Made by a program: the position numbers and the translations under genes. A model generated the notes under the pieces. The model searched no databases, was not told the origin of the DNA, and saw only the letters and a program-made list of their open reading frames with translations. From CAZHFW01 sp964531675 (GTDB lineage Bacteria > Planctomycetota > Phycisphaerae > Phycisphaerales > UBA1924), in NCBI GenBank assembly GCA_964531675.1, contig CAZHFW010000049.1:1-22730 (forward strand): a stretch of DNA of 22,730 bases. The letters are read 5' to 3'. Shown one piece after another: positions 7,001-14,123 of this stretch. Numbering within the stretch: the first letter of the stretch is position 1; each line of letters opens with the position of its first letter.

Positions 7001-8203
7001 ATGAAAGGGAGCGTCCCGACCATCCCGAGGGAGGCCGCCAGGAGTCTGCTGCTCCGCGGCGCCCTGCTCGATCAGGACCCTTCCGGGGATTGCTCGCCCG
7101 CGGCCACGCTCCGCCTCATCCGCAAGCTCGGGTACGTGCAGCTCGACTCCATCCACGTCGTGGAACGAGCGCACCACCACATCCTCTGGACCCGCAGCCA
7201 CGCTTACAGACCCGCGCATCTCGAAAAGCTCCAGGCCAAGGGTCAGGTCTTCGAGCACTGGACGCACGATGCCTCCGTGATCCCGAGCGAGCACTTTCCG
7301 CACTGGAAGCACCGCATGGGGCGCGTCACAGAGTGGCAATGGTCCAAGTGGCTCCATCGCAAGCTCGGGCCGAACCACGAAGCGGTCATCGCGCAGATCC
7401 TGGAGCGCATCCGCAGCCAGGGGCCGGTGATGGCCCGAGACTTCGAACATCCCGAGCGCAAAGGCGGGAAATGGTGGGACTGGAAACCCTCGAAGGCGGC
7501 GCTGGAATACCTCTGGCGTGCCGGCGTGCTCACCATTCCCAGGCGCGAGGGATTTCAGAAGGTCTACGACCTGACCGAACGCGTCCTGCCCGACGTCGTG
7601 AACCACCCCATGCCCGAGCGTGCGGTCCACGTGGACTGGTGCTGCTCGGAAGCGCTGGAGAGACTCGGCGTCGCGACACCCAAAGAGCTCGCGGCCTTCC
7701 ACGCCAGCATCAGCACAGCCGAAGCCCGAGACTGGAGCTCGCAGGCGGTGAGGGCTGGCCATGCGATCGCCGAGGCGATCGAGGACAAGGGCCGCCGGAG
7801 ACCCGCGGTTGCACTCTCGAACTGGAAGAGACTCGCATCCCGGACCACGCCTGTTGAGGGCGTCAGGCTGCTCAATCCCTTCGACCCGATCATGCGCGAC
7901 CGGGCCCGCTGCGAACGGCTCTTCGGGTTTTCGTACCGCTTTGAAGCCTTCACTCCGGAGCCCAAACGCCAGTTCGGGTACTACGTGCTGCCAATCCTGG
8001 AGACCCGGGAAGGCCAGACCCGCCTGATCGGCCGCCTGGACCCAAACCTGGACCGCAAGAAGGGTCTCCTGCACGTACGCAAAGTCTGGTGGGAGAAGGA
8101 CATCCAATCGAGTCCCGAACGCCGGAAGCAGCTCCAGATCGCGCTGGAGGCCTACGCCGCGTTCAACCAGGCGCAGCTCGGGAAGCTGCCACGCGGGATG
8201 TAG
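7001..8203 (+). CDS. AlkX/YcaQ-family DNA glycosylase (winged-helix, interstrand-crosslink repair type)
   Basis: Member of the HTH_42 winged-helix glycosylase family (E. coli AlkX/YcaQ, Streptomyces AlkZ), which removes bulky alkylated bases, including crosslinks from nitrogen mustards, by base excision. The 400-residue product matches E. coli AlkX in size (about 410). Near the N-terminus is LGYVQLDSIHVVERAHHHIL, whose Q47-L48-D49 is the QxD catalytic motif of the AlkX branch (AlkZ has QxQ). Other family marks are FEHWTHDASVIP, LLNPFDPIMRDRARCERLF and LIGRLDPNLDRK. I chose ATG 7001, not the upstream in-frame ATG 6965, because the latter sits inside the divergent -10 box and a -10 stands 7 nt before 7001. 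Chemistry is inferred from the family. Confidence 0.85.
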   Translation: MKGSVPTIPREAARSLLLRGALLDQDPSGDCSPAATLRLIRKLGYVQLDSIHVVERAHHHILWTRSHAYRPAHLEKLQAKGQVFEHWTHDASVIPSEHFPHWKHRMGRVTEWQWSKWLHRKLGPNHEAVIAQILERIRSQGPVMARDFEHPERKGGKWWDWKPSKAALEYLWRAGVLTIPRREGFQKVYDLTERVLPDVVNHPMPERAVHVDWCCSEALERLGVATPKELAAFHASISTAEARDWSSQAVRAGHAIAEAIEDKGRRRPAVALSNWKRLASRTTPVEGVRLLNPFDPIMRDRARCERLFGFSYRFEAFTPEPKRQFGYYVLPILETREGQTRLIGRLDPNLDRKKGLLHVRKVWWEKDIQSSPERRKQLQIALEAYAAFNQAQLGKLPRGM

Positions 8204-8231
8204 TTCGCCGCCGACGGACCGCGTGGTCGGG

Positions 8232-8237
8232 TATTCT
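8232..8237 (+). promoter_or_regulatory. Predicted -10 element for the Spy-like gene and its leader
   Basis: TATTCT, 9 nt before a small ORF at 8247 and about 130 nt before the main gene at 8367. If used, it gives a leader of about 120 nt that folds strongly. Confidence 0.4.
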
Positions 8238-8246
8238 CCCGGCCAG

Positions 8247-8303
8247 ATGAAATCCCGCCCGATATTGGGCGTTCAGCAAGGTCCGACCGCATGGCGCCTT
8301 TAG
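8247..8303 (+). CDS. Possible 18-residue leader peptide
   Basis: ATG to TAG encodes MKSRPILGVQQGPTAWRL. The start is placed after a TATTCT box much as at the leaderless genes nearby. The stop codon falls inside the loop of the large hairpin 8280-8322, so translating ribosomes would open the stem. There is no Shine-Dalgarno and no known homologue that I recognise. It may be chance: short frames are common. Confidence 0.25.
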   Translation: MKSRPILGVQQGPTAWRL

Positions 8304-8322
8304 CGTCCTGCCCGGTCGGATC
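8256..8322 (+). promoter_or_regulatory. Structured 5' leader: two stem-loops
   Basis: Hairpin 1 is CGCCC (8256-8260) with GGGCG (8267-8271), loop GATATT. Hairpin 2 is GGTCCGACCG (8280-8289) with CGGTCGGATC (8313-8322), ten pairs with one G-U, and an inner GGCGC/GCGTCC stem with one bulge and loop CTTTA. No T-run follows, so it is not a standard terminator. It could be a cis-regulatory leader, an mRNA stabiliser or a small RNA. I do not recognise a known riboswitch. Confidence 0.5.
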
Positions 8323-8366
8323 GAACCCAGAGACCCAGACACGAAAGACAAGAACGGAGCCTGTCG

Positions 8367-9170
8367 ATGCGCACGTGGAAAATGCTGGCCTGCTCGCTCG
8401 CGATCGGTTGCACGGGGCTGACCGCCCTGGCCCAGGATGGGAAGCCCAAGGGGGCCGGCGCCGATCAGCCCCCGCCCCCCCGCGCCGAAGGCGCCGGGCA
8501 GCGCGGCCAGGGTGGCGGTCGGGGCATGCAGCTCTCCCCCGAGGCCTCCAAGGCCGCGTGGGAGATGCAGGCCAAGGGCGTTGCGACGCGCCTCGGCCTG
8601 AATGAGGCCCAGACCAAGTCCCTCGTCACCGCGTACAGCGCGGCCCGCGAGAGCCACACCGCGGCCTCCGACAAGATGCGTCAGGAGATGATGCAGAAGG
8701 CCATGGAGAACCAGGGCGGCGATGGCCAGCGTGGCGGCATGGGTCGCGAAGCGATGAAGGCCATGCAGGACCTCCAGAAGTCCGAGTCCGACAAGTTCAA
8801 GGCGGCCCTGGGCAGCACGCTCTCGGCCGAGCAGACCGACAAGGTCATGGCCTCCCTGGGCACGTTCAACCGTCAGTGGGACACCTTCGTGGACCGCGTC
8901 GCGGCCCTGAAGCTCGATGCGGCCAAGCAGTCCGAAGCGCTCAACGCGGTTGAGGACTTCATGAGCGAGCAGGCCAAGGCCCGCGCCGGCATGGGTGGCG
9001 AGAACTTCGATCGCGATGCGATGCAGAAGGCTGTCTCCGATGCCCGCGAGAAGTTCCAGGCCGCGATGAAGAAGACCCTCACGCCTGAGCAGTACACCAA
9101 GTTCGAGGAGTCGCTCCCGATGGGTGGCCGCCGTGGCGGCGGCGGTGGCGGCGGGAACGGCCCGGTCTAA
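8367..9170 (+). CDS. Secreted helical Spy/LTxxQ-like protein
   Basis: The 267-residue product has a signal peptide (cleavage near residue 22, ALA/Q), a Gly/Pro/Gln-rich linker (about 24-52), a long helical, Ala/Lys/Gln/Met-rich core, and a Gly/Arg tail ending GGGGGGGNGPV. Three LTxxQ-like signatures are visible: LNEAQTKSL, LSAEQTDKVM and LTPEQYTKFEE. This motif marks periplasmic Spy/CpxP-type chaperones and related metal-stress proteins, which suggests an envelope role. Similarity beyond the motif is weak, so the function is open. GGAG stands 7 nt before the ATG at 8367, making this one of the Shine-Dalgarno genes. It stands alone, with a structured leader and a strong terminator, as expected for a highly expressed monocistronic gene. 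Confidence 0.75.
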   Translation: MRTWKMLACSLAIGCTGLTALAQDGKPKGAGADQPPPPRAEGAGQRGQGGGRGMQLSPEASKAAWEMQAKGVATRLGLNEAQTKSLVTAYSAARESHTAASDKMRQEMMQKAMENQGGDGQRGGMGREAMKAMQDLQKSESDKFKAALGSTLSAEQTDKVMASLGTFNRQWDTFVDRVAALKLDAAKQSEALNAVEDFMSEQAKARAGMGGENFDRDAMQKAVSDAREKFQAAMKKTLTPEQYTKFEESLPMGGRRGGGGGGGNGPV

Positions 9171-9192
9171 AGACCTCGCCTCTGGAAAACAC

Positions 9193-9229
9193 AAACGCGG
9201 CGTCGGGAGCTCCCGATGCCGCGTTTTTC
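9193..9229. terminator. Strong bidirectional terminator
   Basis: AAACGCGGC at 9193-9201 pairs with GCCGCGTTT at 9218-9226, and TCGGGA at 9203-9208 pairs with TCCCGA at 9211-9216, with one G-U pair between. On the plus strand it ends in five T's. On the minus strand it is followed by TTTGTGTTTT. It separates the Spy-like gene from the convergent TPR gene. Confidence 0.85.
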
Positions 9230-9266
9230 ATTTGGCTCAGATTGCCAGGCCTGCTTCTTGCGGCGC

Positions 9267-10631
9267 TTACTTCTTGCCGCGGAGGCGACGGACCACCCGC
9301 GCCAGCGGATCCACCGCCTTGCGCACGCGGAGCCAGAACGCCGCCCGGCGCAGGTCCGGATCGTGCGGCGCGACCTGCACCGCCCGCGCCGACCAGCGCA
9401 CGCACTCGCCCCAACGCTTCGCCTGAGCGCTGGCAACGATCAAGCTCACCAGCGCCGGCATGAACCGCGGATCGATCTCCACCGCGCGGCGCCAGGCTTC
9501 CTGCGCCTCGATGGGGCGGTTGTCCTGATGCAGGACCATGCCGTGCAGATGATGGGCCGCGGGATCTCCCGCACGGTGCGTGAGGAGCGTCGCGGTCACC
9601 GGCACCGCCTTGCTCGCCAGACCGACCTGCAGCAGAAGCCTCGCAAACTCTTCCAGGTCCGCGGCATCCCAGGAGGGACCATCGGCCTGGGGTTCGAAGC
9701 CCTCGCACTCGCGGGCGAGCAGCGCCCGCGCTTCGCTCACGCGGGCCGGATCGCCCGTCCCCAGGATCGCCTCGGCCGCGTAGAGCCTGGCCCGCGGGCA
9801 ACCCGGATCGAGCTGGAGCACCTGTTCAAAGTGCCGCAGCGCCTCGACGGGCTTGCGTTCATCGAGCAGCAGGCCCCCCAGGGCCATGTGCGCCTCGGAG
9901 CTGGTGGCGTCGAGCTCGATCACGCGGCGGTACTTCTCGGCCGCCTCATCGCGACGGCCCATCTCCACGAGCAGATCGCCCAGATCCAGGAGCGTTGCGA
10001 TGTCGCCCGGATCGCGGCGGAGCTCCATGATGTAGTGCCGGCGGGCCTGATCCAGCCGCCCGAGCGTCGCGTGCACCGACGCCAGACGAGCGTGAACGCC
10101 CGGGATCGAATCATCAAGCTTCAGCGCCTGCTCGAGGCACCAGACCGCGCGGTCGTTCACCGACCGACGCAGCAGGCTCTCGGCGATCGCCGAATACAGA
10201 TCCGCGTTCTGGTCGTCGACCTGCTGGCCCATGTAAAAAGCCAGCTCCGCCTGCTCGTGCTCGCCGAGCTGCGTGTACGCGTCGATGCGCTGGACGAAGA
10301 CCTGAACAACGCCCGGGTCGTTCTTGGCGGCCCGATCGAGCCAGCGGAGCGCCTCGCGGGCCTCGCCGAGCTTCAGGCAGTTGCCCGCGGCCATCAGGGG
10401 AGACTGGGGATCTTCGGGGTGCAGTTCGGACGCATCGCCGAACGCGGCCACCGCATCGCGGTACCGACCCGCGGCCTCCAACGTCAGGCCAAGGTTGAAG
10501 TGCCACTCGGGCTGGAACGGATTAATGGAGATCGCTTCGCGCAGCTCGCTCTCGGCCTCGTCCCAACGACCGGCCTCGTACGCGTCATGCGCGCGCTCGA
10601 CGTGGCTTTCAGCGTCGTTCCAGTCGTTCAT
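9267..10631 (-). CDS. Tetratricopeptide-repeat protein
   Basis: The 454-residue product is built almost wholly of TPR units. Clear ones are AYEAGRWDEAESELREAISI (about residue 17), LGLTLEAAGRYRDAVAAFGD (about 47), LLDLGDLLVEMGRRDEAAEK (about 225) and ALGGLLLDERKPVEALRHFE (about 260), with a later one ending EAWRRAVEIDPRF. The C-terminus is basic (RVVRRLRGKK). There is no signal peptide or membrane helix, so it is probably cytoplasmic and scaffolds protein contacts. TPR alone does not give a partner. The start at 10631 has only a weak AGGG upstream; a TAGACT box about 60 nt before it suggests a 50-60-nt leader. No linked gene hints at a pathway. Confidence 0.85.
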   Translation of the reverse strand: MNDWNDAESHVERAHDAYEAGRWDEAESELREAISINPFQPEWHFNLGLTLEAAGRYRDAVAAFGDASELHPEDPQSPLMAAGNCLKLGEAREALRWLDRAAKNDPGVVQVFVQRIDAYTQLGEHEQAELAFYMGQQVDDQNADLYSAIAESLLRRSVNDRAVWCLEQALKLDDSIPGVHARLASVHATLGRLDQARRHYIMELRRDPGDIATLLDLGDLLVEMGRRDEAAEKYRRVIELDATSSEAHMALGGLLLDERKPVEALRHFEQVLQLDPGCPRARLYAAEAILGTGDPARVSEARALLARECEGFEPQADGPSWDAADLEEFARLLLQVGLASKAVPVTATLLTHRAGDPAAHHLHGMVLHQDNRPIEAQEAWRRAVEIDPRFMPALVSLIVASAQAKRWGECVRWSARAVQVAPHDPDLRRAAFWLRVRKAVDPLARVVRRLRGKK

Positions 10632-10691
10632 GCCAGCGAGCCCTCGTCCCCGACGGACCCACCCACCCCGGGGGGCCTCTACCGCGTGGGC

Positions 10692-10697
10692 AGTCTA
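10692..10697 (-). promoter_or_regulatory. Predicted -10 element of the TPR gene
   Basis: TAGACT on the minus strand (10697-10692), identical to the box before prpB. The start codon is about 60 nt downstream, so this mRNA would have a leader of roughly 54 nt, unlike its neighbours. Confidence 0.35.
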
Positions 10698-10799
10698 GGC
10701 GAAACCCACCCCCTGATCCATGCTTCAACGCCTTGCCGAAGGCTCCCGCATGCGTGGGATGCCGGACTTCCGGTGCACGCCGGATGTGCCGTCAACCCC

Positions 10800-10830
10800 A
10801 TAAAGGCCGCCCTGGCGTCGCCAGAGGGCC
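10800..10830 (-). terminator. Probable terminator of the M28 peptidase gene
   Basis: On the minus strand, CTGGCG and CGCCAG form the core and GGCCCT pairs with GGCGGCC around one bulged base, followed by TTTAT. It lies 34-64 nt past the peptidase stop codon. The rest of 10632-10863 holds only the TPR gene leader and spacer. Confidence 0.5.
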
Positions 10831-10863
10831 AATCCGAGCGCGGCGCTGAAGATCGGAGGCTCC

Positions 10864-12294
10864 TCAATCCCGGCTGGTGGTCGGGAAGACCACCTGGCTC
10901 CGATAGCCGTGGTGGTCGTAGCTCCGCACGCCGAAGAAGAAGTTGTCCTTGTTGATGGGCAAGGTGACTTCCTCCACGCTCCCGACGTCCTTCACGCTCG
11001 TCCAGTCCGCGTCGGTGGTGAGTCTGGTCACGATCTCGAAGCCCGCGATCTGCTCGTCCTTGGGCGCCCACCAGCGGATCGTTGTGTCGTTCGCGAGCTT
11101 GGCGGTGACGATGCGCACCTTGGTCGGAGCGGTCGGCGCGTTGGCCAGGTGCATCGCGGCCGCCAGGTTGAGCCTCGCGACGTCCGCGATGTACGCCGGA
11201 TCGATCGAGTCCGCGGTGTCCCCCACCGCGATGGTGGATCCATCGCCCAAGGTCTTGTGCGTCACGTTGGCGTGCTGCTTCGTGTAGTCCTCATCAACCT
11301 CCGTGAAGCGGACCGCTGCAAAGCCCTTCTCCACGAACGGCAGATGGTCGCCGCCGCGCAGGAAGCGATCGAACCGGAAGACGAGCATGGGCTTCACCGG
11401 GGTGTCCTCTCGACGCGCGACTTCCGCGATGTATCGCGCCAGCTGACGTCCGGGCAGATCACTCTCTCCCGAAAGCGTCCGGATCTCCGCGATGTGCTCC
11501 GCGGACGGATTGCGGGGCAGGCCCTCGCTGAAGACGCGCACGAGGTTTCGGGTCATGGGCTGGCGATCAGGCCCGGGCCCGTAAGGCTCCCCGATGATGT
11601 CGTTGTTGAGCACCGCGATCGGCTTGGGCCGCTCGTCATCTCCAAGCAGCGATGCGACGTGGGCGGTCGCGCCCGCGAGGCTCTGCTCTTCACCCGCGGT
11701 GAGCAGGAACACGATGGTGCTCTCCTGGGGCGTGCGTCCGATGGCTCTGGCGATCTCGATGACCGCTGCGGTGCCCGAGCCATCGTCATTGGCGCCGGGC
11801 GCGTCACCCTTGGCGTCCATCACGTCCGCGTTGCGGGAGTCGTAGTGCGCCATGAGGTACACCGCCCGCTCGGGATGCCGCGTGCCCTTGAGCACGCCAA
11901 GCACATTGGCGATCTTCGCGCCACCGGGCACGCGCGCCGACGCGGGGATGTCGAGCAGCTCGAGCTTCGCGTCCAAACCAGCAGCCTGGAGTTCACCCAG
12001 GATCCAGTTGCGGGCCGCGCCGATGCCCCGGGTCTTGGACTCGGTGTCGGAGAGCGTGTGCCGGGTTCCGAAACCCGCCAGCGTCTGGATGGACTTTTCG
12101 ATCCTCAGCGCATCGACGCGCTTCATCGCCGCTTGCACCGCGTCGACCTTTCCGAGCGGGGGCGCATCCGCCGCCTCGCGTGATCCGGCGCTGGGTAACC
12201 TGCATGGCCCCGCCTGCGCCGCACCCGCCAGCGCGAGCAAGGCGAGCGTTCCCGGGATCATCAAGCCGAGACGACGGGTGCGGGCGTTGAGCAT
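10864..12294 (-). CDS. Secreted M28-family zinc aminopeptidase with C-terminal fibronectin-III-like domain
   Basis: Exported exopeptidase of the M28 (aminopeptidase S/Y) family. The 476-residue product has a signal peptide (cleavage near residue 28, AQA/G) and a peptidase domain with the two-zinc site in order: AHYDSR (H150, D152), GANDDGSG (D170 bridging ligand), TAGEEQSLAG (E202 base, E203 ligand), NNDIIG (D232) and GGDHLPF (H317). The last 90 or so residues (PTKVRIVTAKLANDTTIRWW onward, ending SYDHHGYRSQVVFP) look like a fibronectin-III-type beta domain often appended to such enzymes. I chose ATG 12294, not the upstream in-frame 12357, because it gives a clean signal peptide and a -10 box lies 6 nt before it. 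Peptide substrate is unknown. Confidence 0.88.
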   Translation of the reverse strand: MLNARTRRLGLMIPGTLALLALAGAAQAGPCRLPSAGSREAADAPPLGKVDAVQAAMKRVDALRIEKSIQTLAGFGTRHTLSDTESKTRGIGAARNWILGELQAAGLDAKLELLDIPASARVPGGAKIANVLGVLKGTRHPERAVYLMAHYDSRNADVMDAKGDAPGANDDGSGTAAVIEIARAIGRTPQESTIVFLLTAGEEQSLAGATAHVASLLGDDERPKPIAVLNNDIIGEPYGPGPDRQPMTRNLVRVFSEGLPRNPSAEHIAEIRTLSGESDLPGRQLARYIAEVARREDTPVKPMLVFRFDRFLRGGDHLPFVEKGFAAVRFTEVDEDYTKQHANVTHKTLGDGSTIAVGDTADSIDPAYIADVARLNLAAAMHLANAPTAPTKVRIVTAKLANDTTIRWWAPKDEQIAGFEIVTRLTTDADWTSVKDVGSVEEVTLPINKDNFFFGVRSYDHHGYRSQVVFPTTSRD

Positions 12295-12300
12295 GCGGGC

Positions 12301-12306
12301 ATGGTA
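12301..12306 (-). promoter_or_regulatory. Predicted -10 element of the M28 peptidase gene (leaderless type)
   Basis: TACCAT on the minus strand (12306-12301), then GCCCGC, then the ATG at 12294. The 6-nt spacing predicts a transcript starting on the A of the ATG. The block is nearly identical to that before the gene at 6956. Confidence 0.55.
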
Positions 12307-12336
12307 CCGAACCCGCGAGCCCCGATGGTCGGCCCC

Positions 12337-12342
12337 TAGACT
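12337..12342 (+). promoter_or_regulatory. Predicted -10 element of prpB (leaderless type)
   Basis: TAGACT, 5 nt before the ATG at 12348, and 30 bp from the opposing -10 box of the peptidase gene. Confidence 0.5.
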
Positions 12343-12347
12343 TGTGC

Positions 12348-13265
12348 ATGCACTCACCCGGCTTTCGTCTCCGTGCCCTGCTCGACGCTTCCTGCACGCC
12401 GATCCCCGGCGCGTTCAACGCGCTGGTCGCACGCGCGGTCGCCCAGCATGGGTTCGGCGCCTGCTACATCTCGGGAGCGGCAACCAGCGTGGCCGCGGGC
12501 GTCCCGGACGTCGGGATCCTGACCCTCGACCACTTCAGCAAGCTCATCCGCGAGGTCTCGGACGCCTCGGGCCTTCCGATCCTGGCCGACGCCGACACGG
12601 GGTTTGGTGAGGCGGAGATGGTCCGCCGCACCGTGGTGGACTATGTCCGCGCGGGAGGGGCCGGGCTCCATCTCGAAGACCAGGTCTTCCCCAAGCGTTG
12701 CGGTCACCTGGATGGCAAGAAGCTCGTTCCGCTCGACCACGCCCTGGAGAAGGTCGCGGCTGCGGTGGCCGCGGCCCGCGCGACCGATCGGCCCGACGAG
12801 CAAGGGCGTGGCTTCGTCATCTGCGCGCGCACGGACGCCAAGGGCGTGGAAGGCTTCGACGCCGCCATCGATCGCGCCGCCGCGTACGTCAATGCCGGCG
12901 CGGACATGATCTTCCCCGAAGGCCTCGCCAGCGAGGACGAGTTCGCCAAGTTCGCCAAGGCGATGCGGGCGCTGAAGGGGCCCGACCCCCGCGGCGGGCC
13001 TTACCTGCTCGCGAACATGACCGAGTTCGGCAAGACACCGATGATCCCGCTCGAGAAGTTCAACGCGATGGGATACTCGTGCGTGATCTATCCCGTAACG
13101 CTGCTGCGCATCGCGATGAAGGCGGTGGACGCGGCGCTTGCCGAGCTCAAGAAGACCGGCACCGCGGAGGGACTGCTCCCGAAGATGCAGACGCGTCAGG
13201 AGCTCTACGACCTGATCGCGTACCAGCCGGGCGTGGAATGGCCTTACCCCGCGCGACGGATCTGA
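12348..13265 (+). CDS. prpB: 2-methylisocitrate lyase (PrpB), ICL/PEP-mutase superfamily
   Basis: Cleaves 2-methylisocitrate to pyruvate and succinate in the methylcitrate cycle of propionate breakdown. The 305-residue product aligns by eye along the full length of E. coli PrpB (296): HSPGFRLRALL, YISGAATSVAAGVPDVGI, LADADTGFG (Mg site), GLHLEDQVFPKRCGH with catalytic C118, ICARTDA, EGFDAAIDRAAAYVNAGADM, ANMTEFGKTP and LPKMQTRQELYDLI. The KRCGH motif separates lyases from PEP mutases and oxaloacetate decarboxylases. I chose ATG 12348 over a TTG two codons upstream, since the TTG overlaps the -10 box. prpC and prpD are not in the window, so the gene stands alone here. The divergent peptidase gene has no evident link. 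Confidence 0.9.
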   Translation: MHSPGFRLRALLDASCTPIPGAFNALVARAVAQHGFGACYISGAATSVAAGVPDVGILTLDHFSKLIREVSDASGLPILADADTGFGEAEMVRRTVVDYVRAGGAGLHLEDQVFPKRCGHLDGKKLVPLDHALEKVAAAVAAARATDRPDEQGRGFVICARTDAKGVEGFDAAIDRAAAYVNAGADMIFPEGLASEDEFAKFAKAMRALKGPDPRGGPYLLANMTEFGKTPMIPLEKFNAMGYSCVIYPVTLLRIAMKAVDAALAELKKTGTAEGLLPKMQTRQELYDLIAYQPGVEWPYPARRI

Positions 13266-13282
13266 GATCGACTTGTCGGAAT

Positions 13283-13316
13283 CGTCGCGCGGGCCGAGCT
13301 GAAAATCCGCGCGACG
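13283..13316 (+). terminator. Strong hairpin after prpB, no T-run
   Basis: CGTCGCGCGG and CCGCGCGACG form a perfect 10-bp stem around a 14-nt loop, 17 nt after the prpB stop. No U-tract follows, so it would be a non-canonical terminator or a 3'-end stabiliser. Confidence 0.45.
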
Positions 13317-13423
13317 GAAGTGCGGACAGCAAGGTCATTTAGAAACTCACCTCGGCGCGAGGCTGGCACTGTCCCCAGAGCGCGTGCATGTTCTCCGTGT
13401 TGGTTCACCCACGGAGCTTCCGC

Positions 13424-14077
13424 ATGCGCAGAATCTGCCCGATCCTGATGACGATGGCGCTCGCCTCCCCCGCTTCCGCAGCACTCATTCAGTTCGACAA
13501 CGCGGGGCTGAACTTCCGCTGGAACAGACACGTCACGGGACTGGTCGAAGGCAACTACCTCGACATCACCCTCGACAACACGCAGCCGGGACTGAGCACC
13601 GCGCGGGCGGTCCGCATCGAGGAATTCTCGCTGACCACCTCGACGAGCATCACCAGCACGGACATCATCGCCAACGCCAGCGCCGCGATCGCGCAGGGTT
13701 CGGACCTGTTCCATTGCCAGAACGGCTCCAACGGCCAGGACTATCTGGGCGCCAAGGACTTCGAGTCCGGAACGCCGATCAACGCGGGAGCGGACTGGCA
13801 GAACTACACGTCGATCGGCGCACGCGGGTTTGCGCCCTCCTGGTTCTTCCTCGGAGAGTCGGGCGTCCTGGGCGTCAAGCTCAACCTCTCGGGCCAGACC
13901 CACTTCGGATACATCACCATCGCCAAGGTCGCGCAAGGCTCAGGCGGCGGCTTCGAGTATCAGCCCACCGGCTGGGGCTATGAATCGCTCGCCAACACCC
14001 CCGTGTCGGTGCCGACGCCCGCGAGCGCCGCGCTGATCGCGCTGGCGGGGATCGCATCGGGCCGCTGGCGTCGCTGA
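13424..14077 (+). CDS. Secreted protein with PEP-CTERM-type sorting tail
   Basis: The 217-residue product has a signal peptide (cleavage near residue 19, ASA/AL), a beta-rich middle part of about 170 residues, and a C-terminal tail of the PEP-CTERM kind: VPTPASAALIALAG, then a short stretch ending GRWRR. PEP-CTERM proteins are cleaved by an exosortase and anchored or released at the cell surface; here the PEP is replaced by PTP, a variant I associate with Phycisphaerae. The middle part matches no enzyme family I recognise. I chose ATG 13424 over 13388 because GGAG stands 7 nt before it and the signal peptide then begins MRR. A weak TAGAAA at 13340 might be its -10. An exosortase gene is not in the window. 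Confidence 0.75.
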   Translation: MRRICPILMTMALASPASAALIQFDNAGLNFRWNRHVTGLVEGNYLDITLDNTQPGLSTARAVRIEEFSLTTSTSITSTDIIANASAAIAQGSDLFHCQNGSNGQDYLGAKDFESGTPINAGADWQNYTSIGARGFAPSWFFLGESGVLGVKLNLSGQTHFGYITIAKVAQGSGGGFEYQPTGWGYESLANTPVSVPTPASAALIALAGIASGRWRR

Positions 14078-14111
14078 AGCTGGGGCTTTGGTTGATCGCC
14101 TCGGATTGCGG

Positions 14112-14117
14112 TATCGT
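14112..14117 (+). promoter_or_regulatory. Predicted -10 element of the GH43-like gene (leaderless type)
   Basis: TATCGT, 6 nt before the ATG at 14124, in the context CGGTATCGTGGCCGCATG, which resembles the CGGTACCATG block before two other exported-protein genes. A TTGGTT 18 bp upstream may be the -35. Confidence 0.5.
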
Positions 14118-14123
14118 GGCCGC

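Noticed and set aside
9216..10955. 579-codon plus-strand open frame across the TPR gene and its upstream gap
   Set aside because: It starts inside the terminator at 9193-9229 and runs through the TPR gene on the other strand; composition is Arg/His-rich and no domain is visible.
12342..12347. TTG at 12342 as start of prpB
   Set aside because: It overlaps the last base of the predicted -10 box; the ATG at 12348 matches the family N-terminus (HSPG).
13388..13423. ATG at 13388 as start of the PEP-CTERM gene
   Set aside because: The signal peptide would begin 12 residues late, and only the ATG at 13424 has a GGAG site.
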